64,000 nucleotides of DNA from Halobacteriovoraceae bacterium (GTDB taxonomy: Bacteria; Bdellovibrionota; Bacteriovoracia; Bacteriovoracales; Bacteriovoracaceae), in assembly GCA_002707495.1 (NCBI GenBank), contig PAMZ01000003.1, positions 62,001 to 126,000 on the forward strand, read 5' to 3'. Both the position numbers and the translations under genes were made by a program. The notes under the pieces are model-generated. The model was not told the origin of the DNA. It made no database searches and worked only from the letters and a program-made list of their open reading frames with translations. Every line of letters starts with the position of its first letter. Positions within the stretch are counted from its first letter, which is position 1. This document shows, one piece after another, positions 16,610 to 25,800 of this stretch.

Positions 16610-17854
16610 ATGATCCTAACTAGCTTTATCATTCTTTTCATTTTAACAGTGGCTACAAAATTAACTTTGATCGCTCTAAATATCAAGTCAGTCCAAGAAA
16701 ACGTTAACGTTCCCCAAGAATTTGCTGCTGCTGTAGATCAAAATCAACACGAAAAAGCTCAGCGCTATACAATCAAAAAAGCAAAATTTAGCCTTCTAAA
16801 CATTACATTAAGCCAGATCATATTACTGATATGGCTTTTTAGTGGAGCACTAGATTCCTTAGCCTCCATGAGCGCGATTAATGGTATCTCAAAGCTGAGC
16901 GCTGGTGTTGTCTTTCTTATTTTATTTAATCTTATAAATGGTGTCATCAATCTTCCCCTGACTTGGTACTACCACTTTGGTATTGAACAAGAGTTTGGCT
17001 TCAACAAAATGACTCCGGCCTTATTTTTAAAAGATAATTTAAAGCAGCTTCTCTTAGGACTTTTAATTGGGGTCCCGCTTCTTTATGCCATACTCTATTT
17101 TATCTATGAGACTGATACCCTTTGGTGGCTATATGCTTGGAGCTTCTTAGTCGTTTTTCAATTTTTAATGGTTTGGGCCTACCCTAAATTCATCGCTCCA
17201 CTTTTTAATAAATTCGAACCGTTAAAAAATGAAGATCTGACATTGGAAATCAATAAATTACTTCAAACGAGTGGTATGAAATTTAAAGACTTCTTTACCA
17301 TGAATGCTTCCATCAGAAGCTCCCATGGGAATGCTTATTTTACTGGATTTGGAAAAAATAAGAGAATTGTTTTCTTTGATACCCTATTAAAGACATTAGA
17401 AAAAAATGAAGTCATTGCGGTGCTAGCTCATGAATTAGGTCATTTAAAGAAAAAGCATATTTTAAAGAGTATTGTACTTGGAATGCTTTCAATGCTTATC
17501 GGGTTCTACATACTCTCCCTTGCAGTCGAGCACAAAGTTTTTTTATCCGCGTTTAATATAAATACTGATGAAAAATATATGCAGCTTCTTCTTTTTACGC
17601 TGATTACACCCTACTATACCTTTTTTCTGACACCAATTAGTTCATGGTTTTCTAGAAAAAATGAATTTGAAGCAGATGAATTTGCAGCGACCTATACCAG
17701 GGCGGAAGATCTGGTATCTGCTCTTTTGAAGCTTATACGGGATAACTCTTCAAGCCTTACTCCACACCCATTGTACTCAAAGTTTTATTTCTCTCACCCT
17801 CCGCCAAAAGAGAGAATTGCCTTTCTTAAGCAGCTTCAAATAAAGAGTTCATGA
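16610..17854 (+). CDS. M48 family zinc metalloprotease, Ste24/CAAX-type
   Basis: The 414-residue integral membrane protease carries the zinc motif HELGHLKKKH (first His about 273) and the third ligand in EFEADEFAA (about 350), as in Ste24 and HtpX-type M48A enzymes. Several hydrophobic helices precede the catalytic domain (about 1-25, 60-80, 95-120, 145-170, 180-200), and two more lie between the zinc motifs (about 290-340). Length matches Ste24 (about 415-450). Bacterial members are thought to handle membrane-protein quality control or small hydrophobic peptides, because prenylated CAAX proteins are not expected in bacteria. Its end overlaps the convergent hydrolase gene by 29 nt. Confidence 0.88.
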   Translation: MILTSFIILFILTVATKLTLIALNIKSVQENVNVPQEFAAAVDQNQHEKAQRYTIKKAKFSLLNITLSQIILLIWLFSGALDSLASMSAINGISKLSAGVVFLILFNLINGVINLPLTWYYHFGIEQEFGFNKMTPALFLKDNLKQLLLGLLIGVPLLYAILYFIYETDTLWWLYAWSFLVVFQFLMVWAYPKFIAPLFNKFEPLKNEDLTLEINKLLQTSGMKFKDFFTMNASIRSSHGNAYFTGFGKNKRIVFFDTLLKTLEKNEVIAVLAHELGHLKKKHILKSIVLGMLSMLIGFYILSLAVEHKVFLSAFNINTDEKYMQLLLFTLITPYYTFFLTPISSWFSRKNEFEADEFAATYTRAEDLVSALLKLIRDNSSSLTPHPLYSKFYFSHPPPKERIAFLKQLQIKSS

Positions 17855-18686
17855 TAGACTCCTTCAAAAACTCTAAATAGGGAGTACGGTATTTTTCAAT
17901 TTCATTATGAAGCTCATGATAACCTCCATCTGCGACATAGAGATTGCAATTTTTTTCGATGTTTTTAAAATAAGAAATGACTGACTGAGCATCTACCAAT
18001 CCATCTTCAGTTCCGACAGCGCAAAAAAGTGGGCATTTTACCCGAAGGGGTCTTCCAAAAACATTTCTAGACTCATTTAGAATTTCAAAAAATGTTTTCG
18101 TTTCTACTTTGAGAGAATTTAATTTGTCAGTTACATAGTTTTCATATACTCGAGGATCATGAGAGAGCCTCGAAAGATCCAATACGCCACCAAGTGGAGC
18201 ACTAAGAGGGATTTGGGTTAATCCATTCATCAACTTCATGGGAGCCATTTTAAAAATCTGCCCCATTAAGCCTGTTCCTGCCACTGCAGGACCACTCAAA
18301 AATACTTTCACTGGATAGAGAGATTCCGAAACGTCATTTTGCATATAGGATGCCGTTATTAATCCTCCCATTGAGTGACCAAATAATACAAAGTCTTTCA
18401 TTAAATAAGTTTCACTAAGGAAGTCTAGAACTTCTCCTAGGTCATTCGTATACTGTTTGAAAGAATCGACACTCGTTCTCTTCCCGGAAGATCGCCCATG
18501 ACCTCTAAGATCATATAAACAAATATTAAAATATTGAGAGAATATTTTATACATATACTGGTGTCGACCAGAGTGTTCGCCTAGTCCATGAGTGACAACA
18601 AGCCAATACTTTGAACCGTTTTCATGCAGACTCAAGTTAAGCTCTTCACCATCAGATGTTTTAAGTTTTTTAATTTCATTTATCAT
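17826..18686 (-). CDS. Alpha/beta hydrolase, monoacylglycerol lipase-like
   Basis: The 286-residue product has the lysophospholipase/monoacylglycerol lipase pattern. VVTHGLGEHSGRHQYM is the oxyanion strand, YDLRGHGRSSGKR follows it, and the nucleophile elbow is GHSMGG (Ser about 106). The acid is in GTEDGLVD and the His in GGYHELHNE. It probably splits monoacylglycerols or lysophospholipids. A longer frame opens at 18809 but would overlap the divergent gene at 18733 and adds an unlikely N-terminus. The ATG at 18686 has AGGGTGA about 6 nt upstream and begins the conserved fold, so I use it. No signal peptide, so it is probably cytoplasmic. Confidence 0.85.
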   Translation of the reverse strand: MINEIKKLKTSDGEELNLSLHENGSKYWLVVTHGLGEHSGRHQYMYKIFSQYFNICLYDLRGHGRSSGKRTSVDSFKQYTNDLGEVLDFLSETYLMKDFVLFGHSMGGLITASYMQNDVSESLYPVKVFLSGPAVAGTGLMGQIFKMAPMKLMNGLTQIPLSAPLGGVLDLSRLSHDPRVYENYVTDKLNSLKVETKTFFEILNESRNVFGRPLRVKCPLFCAVGTEDGLVDAQSVISYFKNIEKNCNLYVADGGYHELHNEIEKYRTPYLEFLKESIMNSLFEAA

Positions 18687-18732
18687 TATGATCACCCTAT
18701 GTTTTTTTGAAGTCTTATTATAAAATAGGTAT

Positions 18733-19110
18733 ATGTACTGCCCGATTTGCTTTAATGATACCTTAAAAATTGCCTCAAGTGGAGTCGTAAAGATGACTTT
18801 CAATGGCAAAGCGAAATCAACTAGTCAGTTTTTCTATGACTTAAAACATGATCAAGAAAAGGATGTTCTTTTAAAGCTTGATAAAGTCATTGCAGATTAT
18901 TTTATTTATTATTCTAGTTTTCAAAATCAGGATCCGATAGAAACTGTAGAGGCGACTTCAATAGATTTTAAATGTCTCAATAAATGCGTGATCAATGTCT
19001 CACACAAAATGAATGTCATCGGCTTAGTTTTCACGAAAACAATGTTGATAGACTCTCTCAACAGAATGTCAGTTAAGTACAAAATACCTTTGAAATTAAA
19101 ATTTAAATAG
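18733..19110 (+). CDS. Hypothetical protein with N-terminal CxxC
   Basis: The 125-residue product begins with MYCPICFNDT, a CxxC that may be half of a zinc site. A second pair (FKCLNKCVIN) near residue 77 could supply the other two ligands, giving a zinc-ribbon-like 4-Cys set. The rest is basic and mixed alpha/beta. No family recognised. The ATG has AGG 5 nt upstream. It is divergent from the lipase-like gene and its end overlaps the convergent lipoprotein gene by 8 nt. Confidence 0.55.
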   Translation: MYCPICFNDTLKIASSGVVKMTFNGKAKSTSQFFYDLKHDQEKDVLLKLDKVIADYFIYYSSFQNQDPIETVEATSIDFKCLNKCVINVSHKMNVIGLVFTKTMLIDSLNRMSVKYKIPLKLKFK

Positions 19111-20458
19111 GAAGGTTCTTTAAGACAACTTCGACTTCAATATAACCGTTATACTTAAAATCTCGTGAACCAAGAGACCTAATAGAAAGCCAAGTATCAA
19201 TTCTCACGTCTTTTCCTGTTGATAGAAGTGGCCCCATATTTACCGGAAGGGCATCTAAATCAAGACAGTTGGAGAGGTTACAAGATTCAATTTTGTATAT
19301 ATCAAAATAGTCTCTAGCTTTGTCATCGTTTTGAGCTATCAATCTCAAAAACTCTGAACGTTGACTTTCCGAATTAAGCTCAACAAAAAGAGATCTTCCA
19401 ATCATTGTAGTATCTTTTACGATTCTACTAAATTTCTCTTTTTGAAAATATTTTTTTGCCTCTCTATAACGTCCTTCAATTCTAAAAATGAACATTTTTT
19501 GTGCTAATGGAGATTGATCAGCAGAAATTTGAGCAAAAAAATCACTCGGGAGAGCATCTCTATAAAGATCTACTTCTACATCTCCTCGTCTCACTCTGAC
19601 TCTTCTGACAAAATTTTGCTCAAAGTTCGGAGTCTGAAAGTATTCTTTAATAAGTCTTGCTTTAGCACCATCATCCACGTGAAAAGTTAATTCTCTGTCT
19701 TCATCAGTAATTTGAGAAGTATTCAAGTTCATATAGGGAACCTGATTTTCAAACTTCATAATGGTAATATCATCTCCAGAAACGACTGATTTTTCAGGTT
19801 CAGTCGCCATATTTAAAATATCGTTAGAAGCTGTATCCATTGTCTCGCCAAAAGAACGATCAACAGCGGCTTGAAACTCACCTCTACCAACCTCTTCGCC
19901 AAACTCCCCCCCTTCATCTTCTGAGATTTCAGCAGGGGCATCGTCCAGTGCAAGGTTGACAAAAAACTTGTCAATAAAGTTGAAATTTCCTTCGCTAGAT
20001 CTTGTATCATCACAGTCTGTTTCCTCAGGTCTACAGTCTTCAGTTGTGAAGAAAACTTTTTTTACCCGAGCTGATTCAATATATTTTTCATTTATTTGAG
20101 GAAGTTCAAAATAAGAAGATATCTTCATTCGACTTTGAATTCCAAATCTTAAAGCCACATTGAATAGCGCTCTTTTAAAACCATTTGCGATTCTTCCTAA
20201 GACACCTTGTCTGTCTCTATCTGGACTGTCTGCACCCAGAACATCATCAATATCAAAGTACCCAAGAGAACTCTGAGTAAGTGGGATTTTTAAGGTAAAT
20301 GTATTTGTTCTACCATTTCCAAATCTCTCGGCGAGGCTATCAGAAGGCGCGAAAGGCTCAATTTTCGATTCTGATTGAAAATTATCATCCATCGCCTCTT
20401 TAAGTCGGCAACCAGTTAATAGCAATGTAAGCAAAAGCAATGCACTTGTTAATTTCAA
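19103..20458 (-). CDS. Large hypothetical lipoprotein, TTG start
   Basis: I place the start at TTG 20458. AGGAG lies 7 nt upstream, and reading from here gives a textbook lipoprotein signal, MKLTSALLLLTLLLTGC. A longer frame from 20530 would bury that signal behind 24 residues. The mature 430 or so residues have no recognised domain. An acidic, low-complexity stretch around residues 175-210 (EISEDEGGEFGEEVGRG) separates two beta-rich parts. Four cysteines occur in the middle and end (DCRPEETDCDD; SCNLSNCLDLD). It is divergent from an outer-membrane protein gene with 144 nt between the starts, so shared control is possible. Outer-membrane location is inferred. Confidence 0.75.
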   Translation of the reverse strand: MKLTSALLLLTLLLTGCRLKEAMDDNFQSESKIEPFAPSDSLAERFGNGRTNTFTLKIPLTQSSLGYFDIDDVLGADSPDRDRQGVLGRIANGFKRALFNVALRFGIQSRMKISSYFELPQINEKYIESARVKKVFFTTEDCRPEETDCDDTRSSEGNFNFIDKFFVNLALDDAPAEISEDEGGEFGEEVGRGEFQAAVDRSFGETMDTASNDILNMATEPEKSVVSGDDITIMKFENQVPYMNLNTSQITDEDRELTFHVDDGAKARLIKEYFQTPNFEQNFVRRVRVRRGDVEVDLYRDALPSDFFAQISADQSPLAQKMFIFRIEGRYREAKKYFQKEKFSRIVKDTTMIGRSLFVELNSESQRSEFLRLIAQNDDKARDYFDIYKIESCNLSNCLDLDALPVNMGPLLSTGKDVRIDTWLSIRSLGSRDFKYNGYIEVEVVLKNLPI

Positions 20459-20558
20459 AAAATAACTCCTAAGGTTCGCGGACACAATAACGCGATTTCT
20501 ATAAAAAAAAACGATTTTTTGACACACCATGTTATCTTTATAGGGACCCTCCGAAATA

Positions 20559-20596
20559 TCAAGATTTCAAGTTAATATAAATCCACTAAATCTTGA
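20559..20596 (+). promoter_or_regulatory. 9-bp inverted repeat just before the start of the outer-membrane protein gene
   Basis: TCAAGATTT (20559-20567) and AAATCTTGA (20588-20596) are perfect complements around 20 nt. The right arm ends 6 nt before the GTG at 20603, where a ribosome binding site should be; none is apparent. It could be an mRNA hairpin that masks translation start, or an operator with half-sites about 29 bp apart. Confidence 0.5.
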
Positions 20597-20602
20597 GCAT
20601 AG

Positions 20603-21838
20603 GTGAAGCTTATTAACAATTTATTGCTTTTATTCGTATTTTTTATTGGTGTCATTTCAAGTGCAAATGCCCAGAATTATTTAACACTTCCGAAGAATGT
20701 GCGGATGTTTTTCGCAAGAAACGTTCAGTCGAATGTTCAGTCTTCATACAATCAGTCTGCTTCCGAGACCCCTTATAAATACGCCATCAATGCGGACATA
20801 GAAAACCTAAGAGACCTTAATGATGAAACTATGAATGAAGTTATAGCACTTTTTGATGCTTACCCCGAGGCACAAAGCCTTTTGTCTCTAGGTCGCTACC
20901 AACTTGATGCTAAGGCCAGAGTCGAGGTAAATGCTTATGCATTCGGTTATGGTATTAATGATCGCCTTACAGCTTACGTGGGACTACCTATTTACGATGC
21001 AAAAGTTAGAGTTGACTATAAAACAATTAAAAAGAGTACCGGCCAGGAGCTAGCAGACTATCTGACAGGGATATATGGCGATGATCGCGCTCAAGCCTAC
21101 GGTCAAATCGTAGAGCAAGTTTACGATATAGACGCCGGGATAATTCAATCAGCTTTTGTAAATAGTTTGGGTTATCAAGAACTTGGAAACTGGCAAGGTT
21201 CAGGTCTTGGAGATCTTGAATTTGGTTTATTTTATAACTTCTTAAAAGAGCCCACTTATGGGGCCTACACTAAACTAGGTGGAAATGCGCCAACAGGTTA
21301 TGTAGATGATCCAGACATCATCCAAGACATTGGCTTTGGGGATGGTCAATGGGATGCCTATCTTGAAGTAGGTGGAGGTTTTAGGGCCCACAGAAGAATT
21401 TTTCTTGAAGCAGAAACTCGATTCACCTACCAATTCGCAAGTGACAAACGTCTAAGAGTGCCACTAGATCCTGAAATTCCGCTTTCAGACGAAACAGATA
21501 CTTTCACAGAGAAGCTAGGAAACAGAATGGATTCCGCAGTGAGAGCTGTCTTCACGGTAAATGATTGGATTCGAATCGAGCCTGGTATGCTATTTCAATA
21601 TACTGAAAAAGCACGCTACTTTTCAAATAATGCCGAAGCGAATGATATACTTGCTACCAATACTGATGCTAGTGCAAGAAGCTTTAGAGTCGATGCTCGC
21701 TTTACCACAGCTGATTTATTTAGAATGGGAAAATTTCCACTGCCTGCACAGATTACTCTTTCAGCGCAAAACATGATGGAAGGGCGTAATATCGCTAAAA
21801 CTGATTTAGTAGAATTTGAATTTAGAATGTTCTTTTAA
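20603..21838 (+). CDS. Probable outer-membrane beta-barrel protein
   Basis: The 411-residue product starts at GTG and has a signal peptide (LLLLFVFFIGVISSANAQ). The mature part alternates hydrophobic and polar residues in strands rich in Y, F, G and R. It ends in LVEFEFRMFF, a C-terminal aromatic beta-signal typical of proteins inserted by the BAM complex. Segments such as GYGINDRLTAYVGLPIYDAK and WDAYLEVGGGFRAHRRIF read as paired barrel strands. It resembles the broad transporter-like or DUF3187-type barrel class, without a firm family. The gene is divergent from a lipoprotein and convergent (4-nt overlap) with an OmpR-type regulator gene. Confidence 0.75.
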   Translation: MKLINNLLLLFVFFIGVISSANAQNYLTLPKNVRMFFARNVQSNVQSSYNQSASETPYKYAINADIENLRDLNDETMNEVIALFDAYPEAQSLLSLGRYQLDAKARVEVNAYAFGYGINDRLTAYVGLPIYDAKVRVDYKTIKKSTGQELADYLTGIYGDDRAQAYGQIVEQVYDIDAGIIQSAFVNSLGYQELGNWQGSGLGDLEFGLFYNFLKEPTYGAYTKLGGNAPTGYVDDPDIIQDIGFGDGQWDAYLEVGGGFRAHRRIFLEAETRFTYQFASDKRLRVPLDPEIPLSDETDTFTEKLGNRMDSAVRAVFTVNDWIRIEPGMLFQYTEKARYFSNNAEANDILATNTDASARSFRVDARFTTADLFRMGKFPLPAQITLSAQNMMEGRNIAKTDLVEFEFRMFF

Positions 21839-22524
21839 GCAGCGAGTTTGTAGCCTTTACCCCAAACCGTTTCTACAACAAGATCGACATTTTTAATCTT
21901 TTTTCGCAAGCTGAATACATGTACATCAACATTTCTAACTGTCATTTTCTCATCTTTATCAAAGCATAAAATGAGTTCATCTCGCGTTATAGGTGCACCT
22001 TGATGGGTAAATAGTTTTTCAAAAATGATAAACTCTCTTCTCGTCAAAGGAATGGTTTTTCCATCCTTAATAAACGAAGAGGCTTCAGGAAGAAGACGTA
22101 ACCCCTCATCATTTACATTGGTTTGAATATGCTCTAGTTTTCTATTAGCGTTTGCCACTTTAGCTAATAATTGCTCAAGCGAGAATGGTTTAGCGATATA
22201 ATCATCTGCTCCTGCCCTGAGACCCATTAAAATGTCCTCATTTTGGGAATACGCTGAAATCATAAATATGGGGGAGAACTTATCTTTTTCTCTTATCTTA
22301 GAGACAATATTAATTCCCGGCTCACCAGGAAGATTCCAATCCACTAAAAAAACCCCTCTAAAGCCAGGGTCAATGCTCTCGTAGAACTGCTCTGCAGAGA
22401 AGTAGCTTTCAACTCTATAATTCGCATCCTCTAGATAGGACTTAAGCGCCTCATTTATTTCAGGCTCATCCTCAATGATGCAAACTCTACTATTATCCTG
22501 CTCCTTAGCTTGATCTAATGTCAT
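21835..22524 (-). CDS. OmpR/PhoB-family response regulator
   Basis: The 229-residue protein has an N-terminal receiver domain (about 10-125) with acidic pair (IIEDEPEI), phospho-acceptor Asp in VFLVDWNLPG (about 60), SAYS and the conserved Lys in IAKPFS. A winged-helix DNA-binding domain follows (about 140-229; LTRREFIIFEKLF, VRNVDVHVFSLRKKI, VETVWGKGYKL). A longer frame opens at 22542, but AGAGGTTTT sits directly before the ATG at 22524, so that start is used. No histidine kinase gene is in the window, so it is an orphan here. Its targets are unknown. Confidence 0.92.
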   Translation of the reverse strand: MTLDQAKEQDNSRVCIIEDEPEINEALKSYLEDANYRVESYFSAEQFYESIDPGFRGVFLVDWNLPGEPGINIVSKIREKDKFSPIFMISAYSQNEDILMGLRAGADDYIAKPFSLEQLLAKVANANRKLEHIQTNVNDEGLRLLPEASSFIKDGKTIPLTRREFIIFEKLFTHQGAPITRDELILCFDKDEKMTVRNVDVHVFSLRKKIKNVDLVVETVWGKGYKLAA

Positions 22525-22701
22525 AAAACCTCTGCTGTACAAAAACTCTTCAAAAATACGCTAGCCAATATGATAAGGTAAAATTTTCAAGACTGTTAGT
22601 TCAAAGTGTCTAAAGTTTAGGCAAAATCGGCTCTATTTCCATATTTTGACTATCAGATGATAATTTTTTTAACATAATTTCCGCCAATGCGTAAAAAAAC
22701 C

Positions 22702-22730
22702 TTGCAGCGGCGCGTTAAGTTCTGTATATT
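22702..22730 (+). promoter_or_regulatory. Sigma-70-like promoter for the ATP-grasp operon
   Basis: TTGCAG (22702-22707), a 17-bp spacer and TATATT (22725-22730) form a good housekeeping-type promoter about 75 nt before the GTG at 22805. Expected start near 22737 leaves a leader of about 68 nt. In that leader an overlapping 13-codon frame opens at ATG 22786. Confidence 0.6.
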
Positions 22731-22804
22731 ACTGTTATATTTTACTCAATTACTTTTCAAGGAATTAGATCGGTAGCTGAACTAAATGACATCAGAGGTA
22801 CATA

Positions 22805-25800
22805 GTGAAGAAAGAAACGAGATCTAAAAAAGATTACAACCCTAATGTAGGATTCATCGGACAAACACAAGTTCAGGTGGCCAACTACATCTTTTCCGCG
22901 AAAAAATCACGGCAAGCCTACACCCACGCTAAGCCAATTGCAAAAAGACTTCTTAAAGAGGCTGTTGCGGACCACTACTCTGAAAGTAAGAGACTGACAA
23001 AATTTTTGAAAAATAGAGATCTCACCTTCTCTAAAAAAACTTCAAGCGGAGAATACAAAACTTTTACTGTTCCTTGTACAACAACCGTTGTTCCTCTCCA
23101 AAAATCACTTTTTAATGACGTTGAAAAAGCCGCTCAAAAATTAATGATTGCACTAAGGGCTGTTATTCAAGATATCTATGGGTCAAAATCAGTTGAGTCA
23201 TCTAAGTTTGTCCAACACCTCCCCACCGGAGTGAGAGAAATTTTTATTGAGGCTGTAAAATCAAGTCCAAATTATTTTCCACAACTTCATCATAAGAATA
23301 TGAAAAACTATCCCTTTATGGATAACGTGGGACTAGACCTTGTATTAGTCGAAGACTATTTAAATCGCTCAGAAGAGTTTCCTAATTTAATCAGCAGAAA
23401 TAAACTCGACGAAATTCCAGGCCTTCCTTTCAGAATTCTTGAAATCAATGCGGGATCACCATCTGGTGCCTCTAATAATATGAATGTATTACAGGGACTA
23501 TACGAGCAAGCTCCTGAAATTCTAGATTCACTTGGTAAGGTTATGCCAAATGACCACTTTAAAATTCTAGGTGAAACTTACAGATCTTTAGGTGAAGCTT
23601 GGACTAAAAATAAAAAAGGTGTTCAAATTCTACTTCCTCCAGGAGGATCAAATGGAGCTGCACCAGAAATTCATCAACTTGCAGCTTATTCTGGATTAAT
23701 CTATGCGGAAGCGGATCAACTCTATCATGATGAACAAGGATATATTCGCCTAAGAACTGTTGCTAAAGAAAATCCAATTGTAACAGCAATCTACTCTCGA
23801 GTTAATGCAGACTCTGCTCTTTATGATCCAGAAGCAGGTCTTTTTATGAAAGACCCTGAAAGTGCTGAGCCTGTTTATCTGAGAGATAATCTTATAAAAG
23901 ATGATGAGGATGAAGGAAAAATCGTTCTTGATCCAAAGGGAAAACCAATTCCAATGCAATCAGCCTATGCTATTCCTGGAATTATCAATGCTATTATTGA
24001 TCGTAAGATTTATATGGGTGGTCTCAATCGAATTTTAGATAATAAAATCATTCTTGCGACACTGACTCATTATGCACCAAAATATTACGCAAGTAAGATT
24101 CAAGCTGCAGGCCTAGAACTAGATGGAAGCAAAATTATGCCTCCTCAAACACTACCACCTACCGCTAAGTCAGTAGAGACTATTAAGCAAAATCCTGATG
24201 AGTGGGTTATTAAAGTTCCTACCAATGCTGGTGGACAAGGTGTTTACATCCTCAAAACTTTATCCAAGCAAAAAAGAGAAGAAGTGCTAAAAATGATCGA
24301 AGAAAAGCCTTCTGAATATGCTTATCAACAATTAGTAAAAATTGCGAGAATCCCTGTTGCTGTTCAAAGAAAAGCAGAAGGATTTAAGTTTGCTAACCTT
24401 GCTGCTGATATCAGAACATGGGTTTTCTTTGGAGGAAATAAAGATGATCTACCAAGAATGACTCATAATGCCCTTGTTAGATACGCTCCTCAAGAAAGAG
24501 GAAAGATGAGCTCTATTGTTAACACATCTGCTGGTGGTGGATATGCTCCTTTCGTCATCGTTGACGATGTAGAAGATCAAAACTCCGTTTATGCAAGTGA
24601 TCTCATTGCACCTATTGAGCCTATTCAAATTAAGACAGATATGCCCGTCTTTGTAGCAGCCCAAATGGTTCAAATCGCTCGTATGTTAAGAGAAGCAAAA
24701 GATCTTCTGAGCAAAGATGTTACCTATGCCTATGAGCTTCTCGAATTAAGTGAAGGGATGAAAGTTCAACTAAAAGAGATCTTATCTTTTCTTCACCCTC
24801 GCTCTATTGAGTCTGTATATAAAATCATTGATATGCTCGAGCATAGAATTGGTAAAACTGATCTTAAAAAGCACAAAGAATTCATAAGTGATAGTCAGCT
24901 CACATTAGTTTCAATTCTAAAGCAGATTGAAGACTATCCCGAGTTCCCTATTTTCAGAGATATTATTGATAATATTCGTGCAACGAATACTGACAAAATC
25001 ATCTACAATTACAACCAAGACGATAAGTCTTTAGACCTTGTGATTATTGATGACGCTATTAGTTTTGCAGAGAAAGTCGATGATAAATTTATGCAGCGAA
25101 AAATGTTTGAGACAACTCATCTTCTAAAGCAGATGATCTCAAAAGATATGCCAAATATCGTTTTAGGCTTACAAAGTAAAAAAACGATAGAAAAACATTT
25201 AAAAACGTTTTGCAACCTATCTATTCAAAGATTGAAAGACTGTCCAAACATGGCTGAATATGCTCAACTATTCAACTTAGACGCCGATGTGACAAAATTA
25301 AAGTTCGAAACGCTCTACCTTGGTGAGCGCGATATTGATAAAGAAATCAAAGTCGCTAGCCAGTTTGAAATGAGAAACCAAGCTAAATTAACGGAGTCCG
25401 ACTATATTGGCGAAAATCTTAAAAGAGCTAGACAAGAGTGGAAGAAAATTGAAGCGCTAGCTCAGACTTTGAAACCTGAAAAGAGAAAGTCTTTTCTAGA
25501 AGCCAAGCGGGAAGATCACTTTAGAGTTTTTCCTAAACTTGCTGAGTTTCAGGCTATTATCGATAAGCCCGTTCACACATTAGATGAAATGATCAAGCTT
25601 CTAGATATTGCGCCTTTTGCAAAGTTTAATATTGAAAAATTTGCTGAGGAACAAGGCTGCAGCGTCAAAGAGGTATTCTCACATAAGCTTGAAGAGAAGA
25701 AAATTTCTATTTTAAACTCTAGTCAGCTTAAGAGATTAAGACTTTCTAACCGAGAATATGCCGGTGAGTGTTTTGCGAAAAAACTCAATGATCATGGTCT

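Noticed and set aside
18687..18809. N-terminal extension of the lipase-like hydrolase
   Set aside because: It would overlap the divergent gene at 18733; a good ribosome binding site sits before the ATG at 18686.
20559..20596. AAATCTTGA as a genome-wide operator
   Set aside because: The same 9-mer also occurs near 15109, 49778 and within coding sequence near 52771, as expected for a common AT-rich word; only the paired arrangement is notable.
22786..22827. 13-codon leader peptide overlapping the ATP-grasp start
   Set aside because: No ribosome binding site of its own and no attenuator hairpin; GAGG serves the GTG at 22805 instead.
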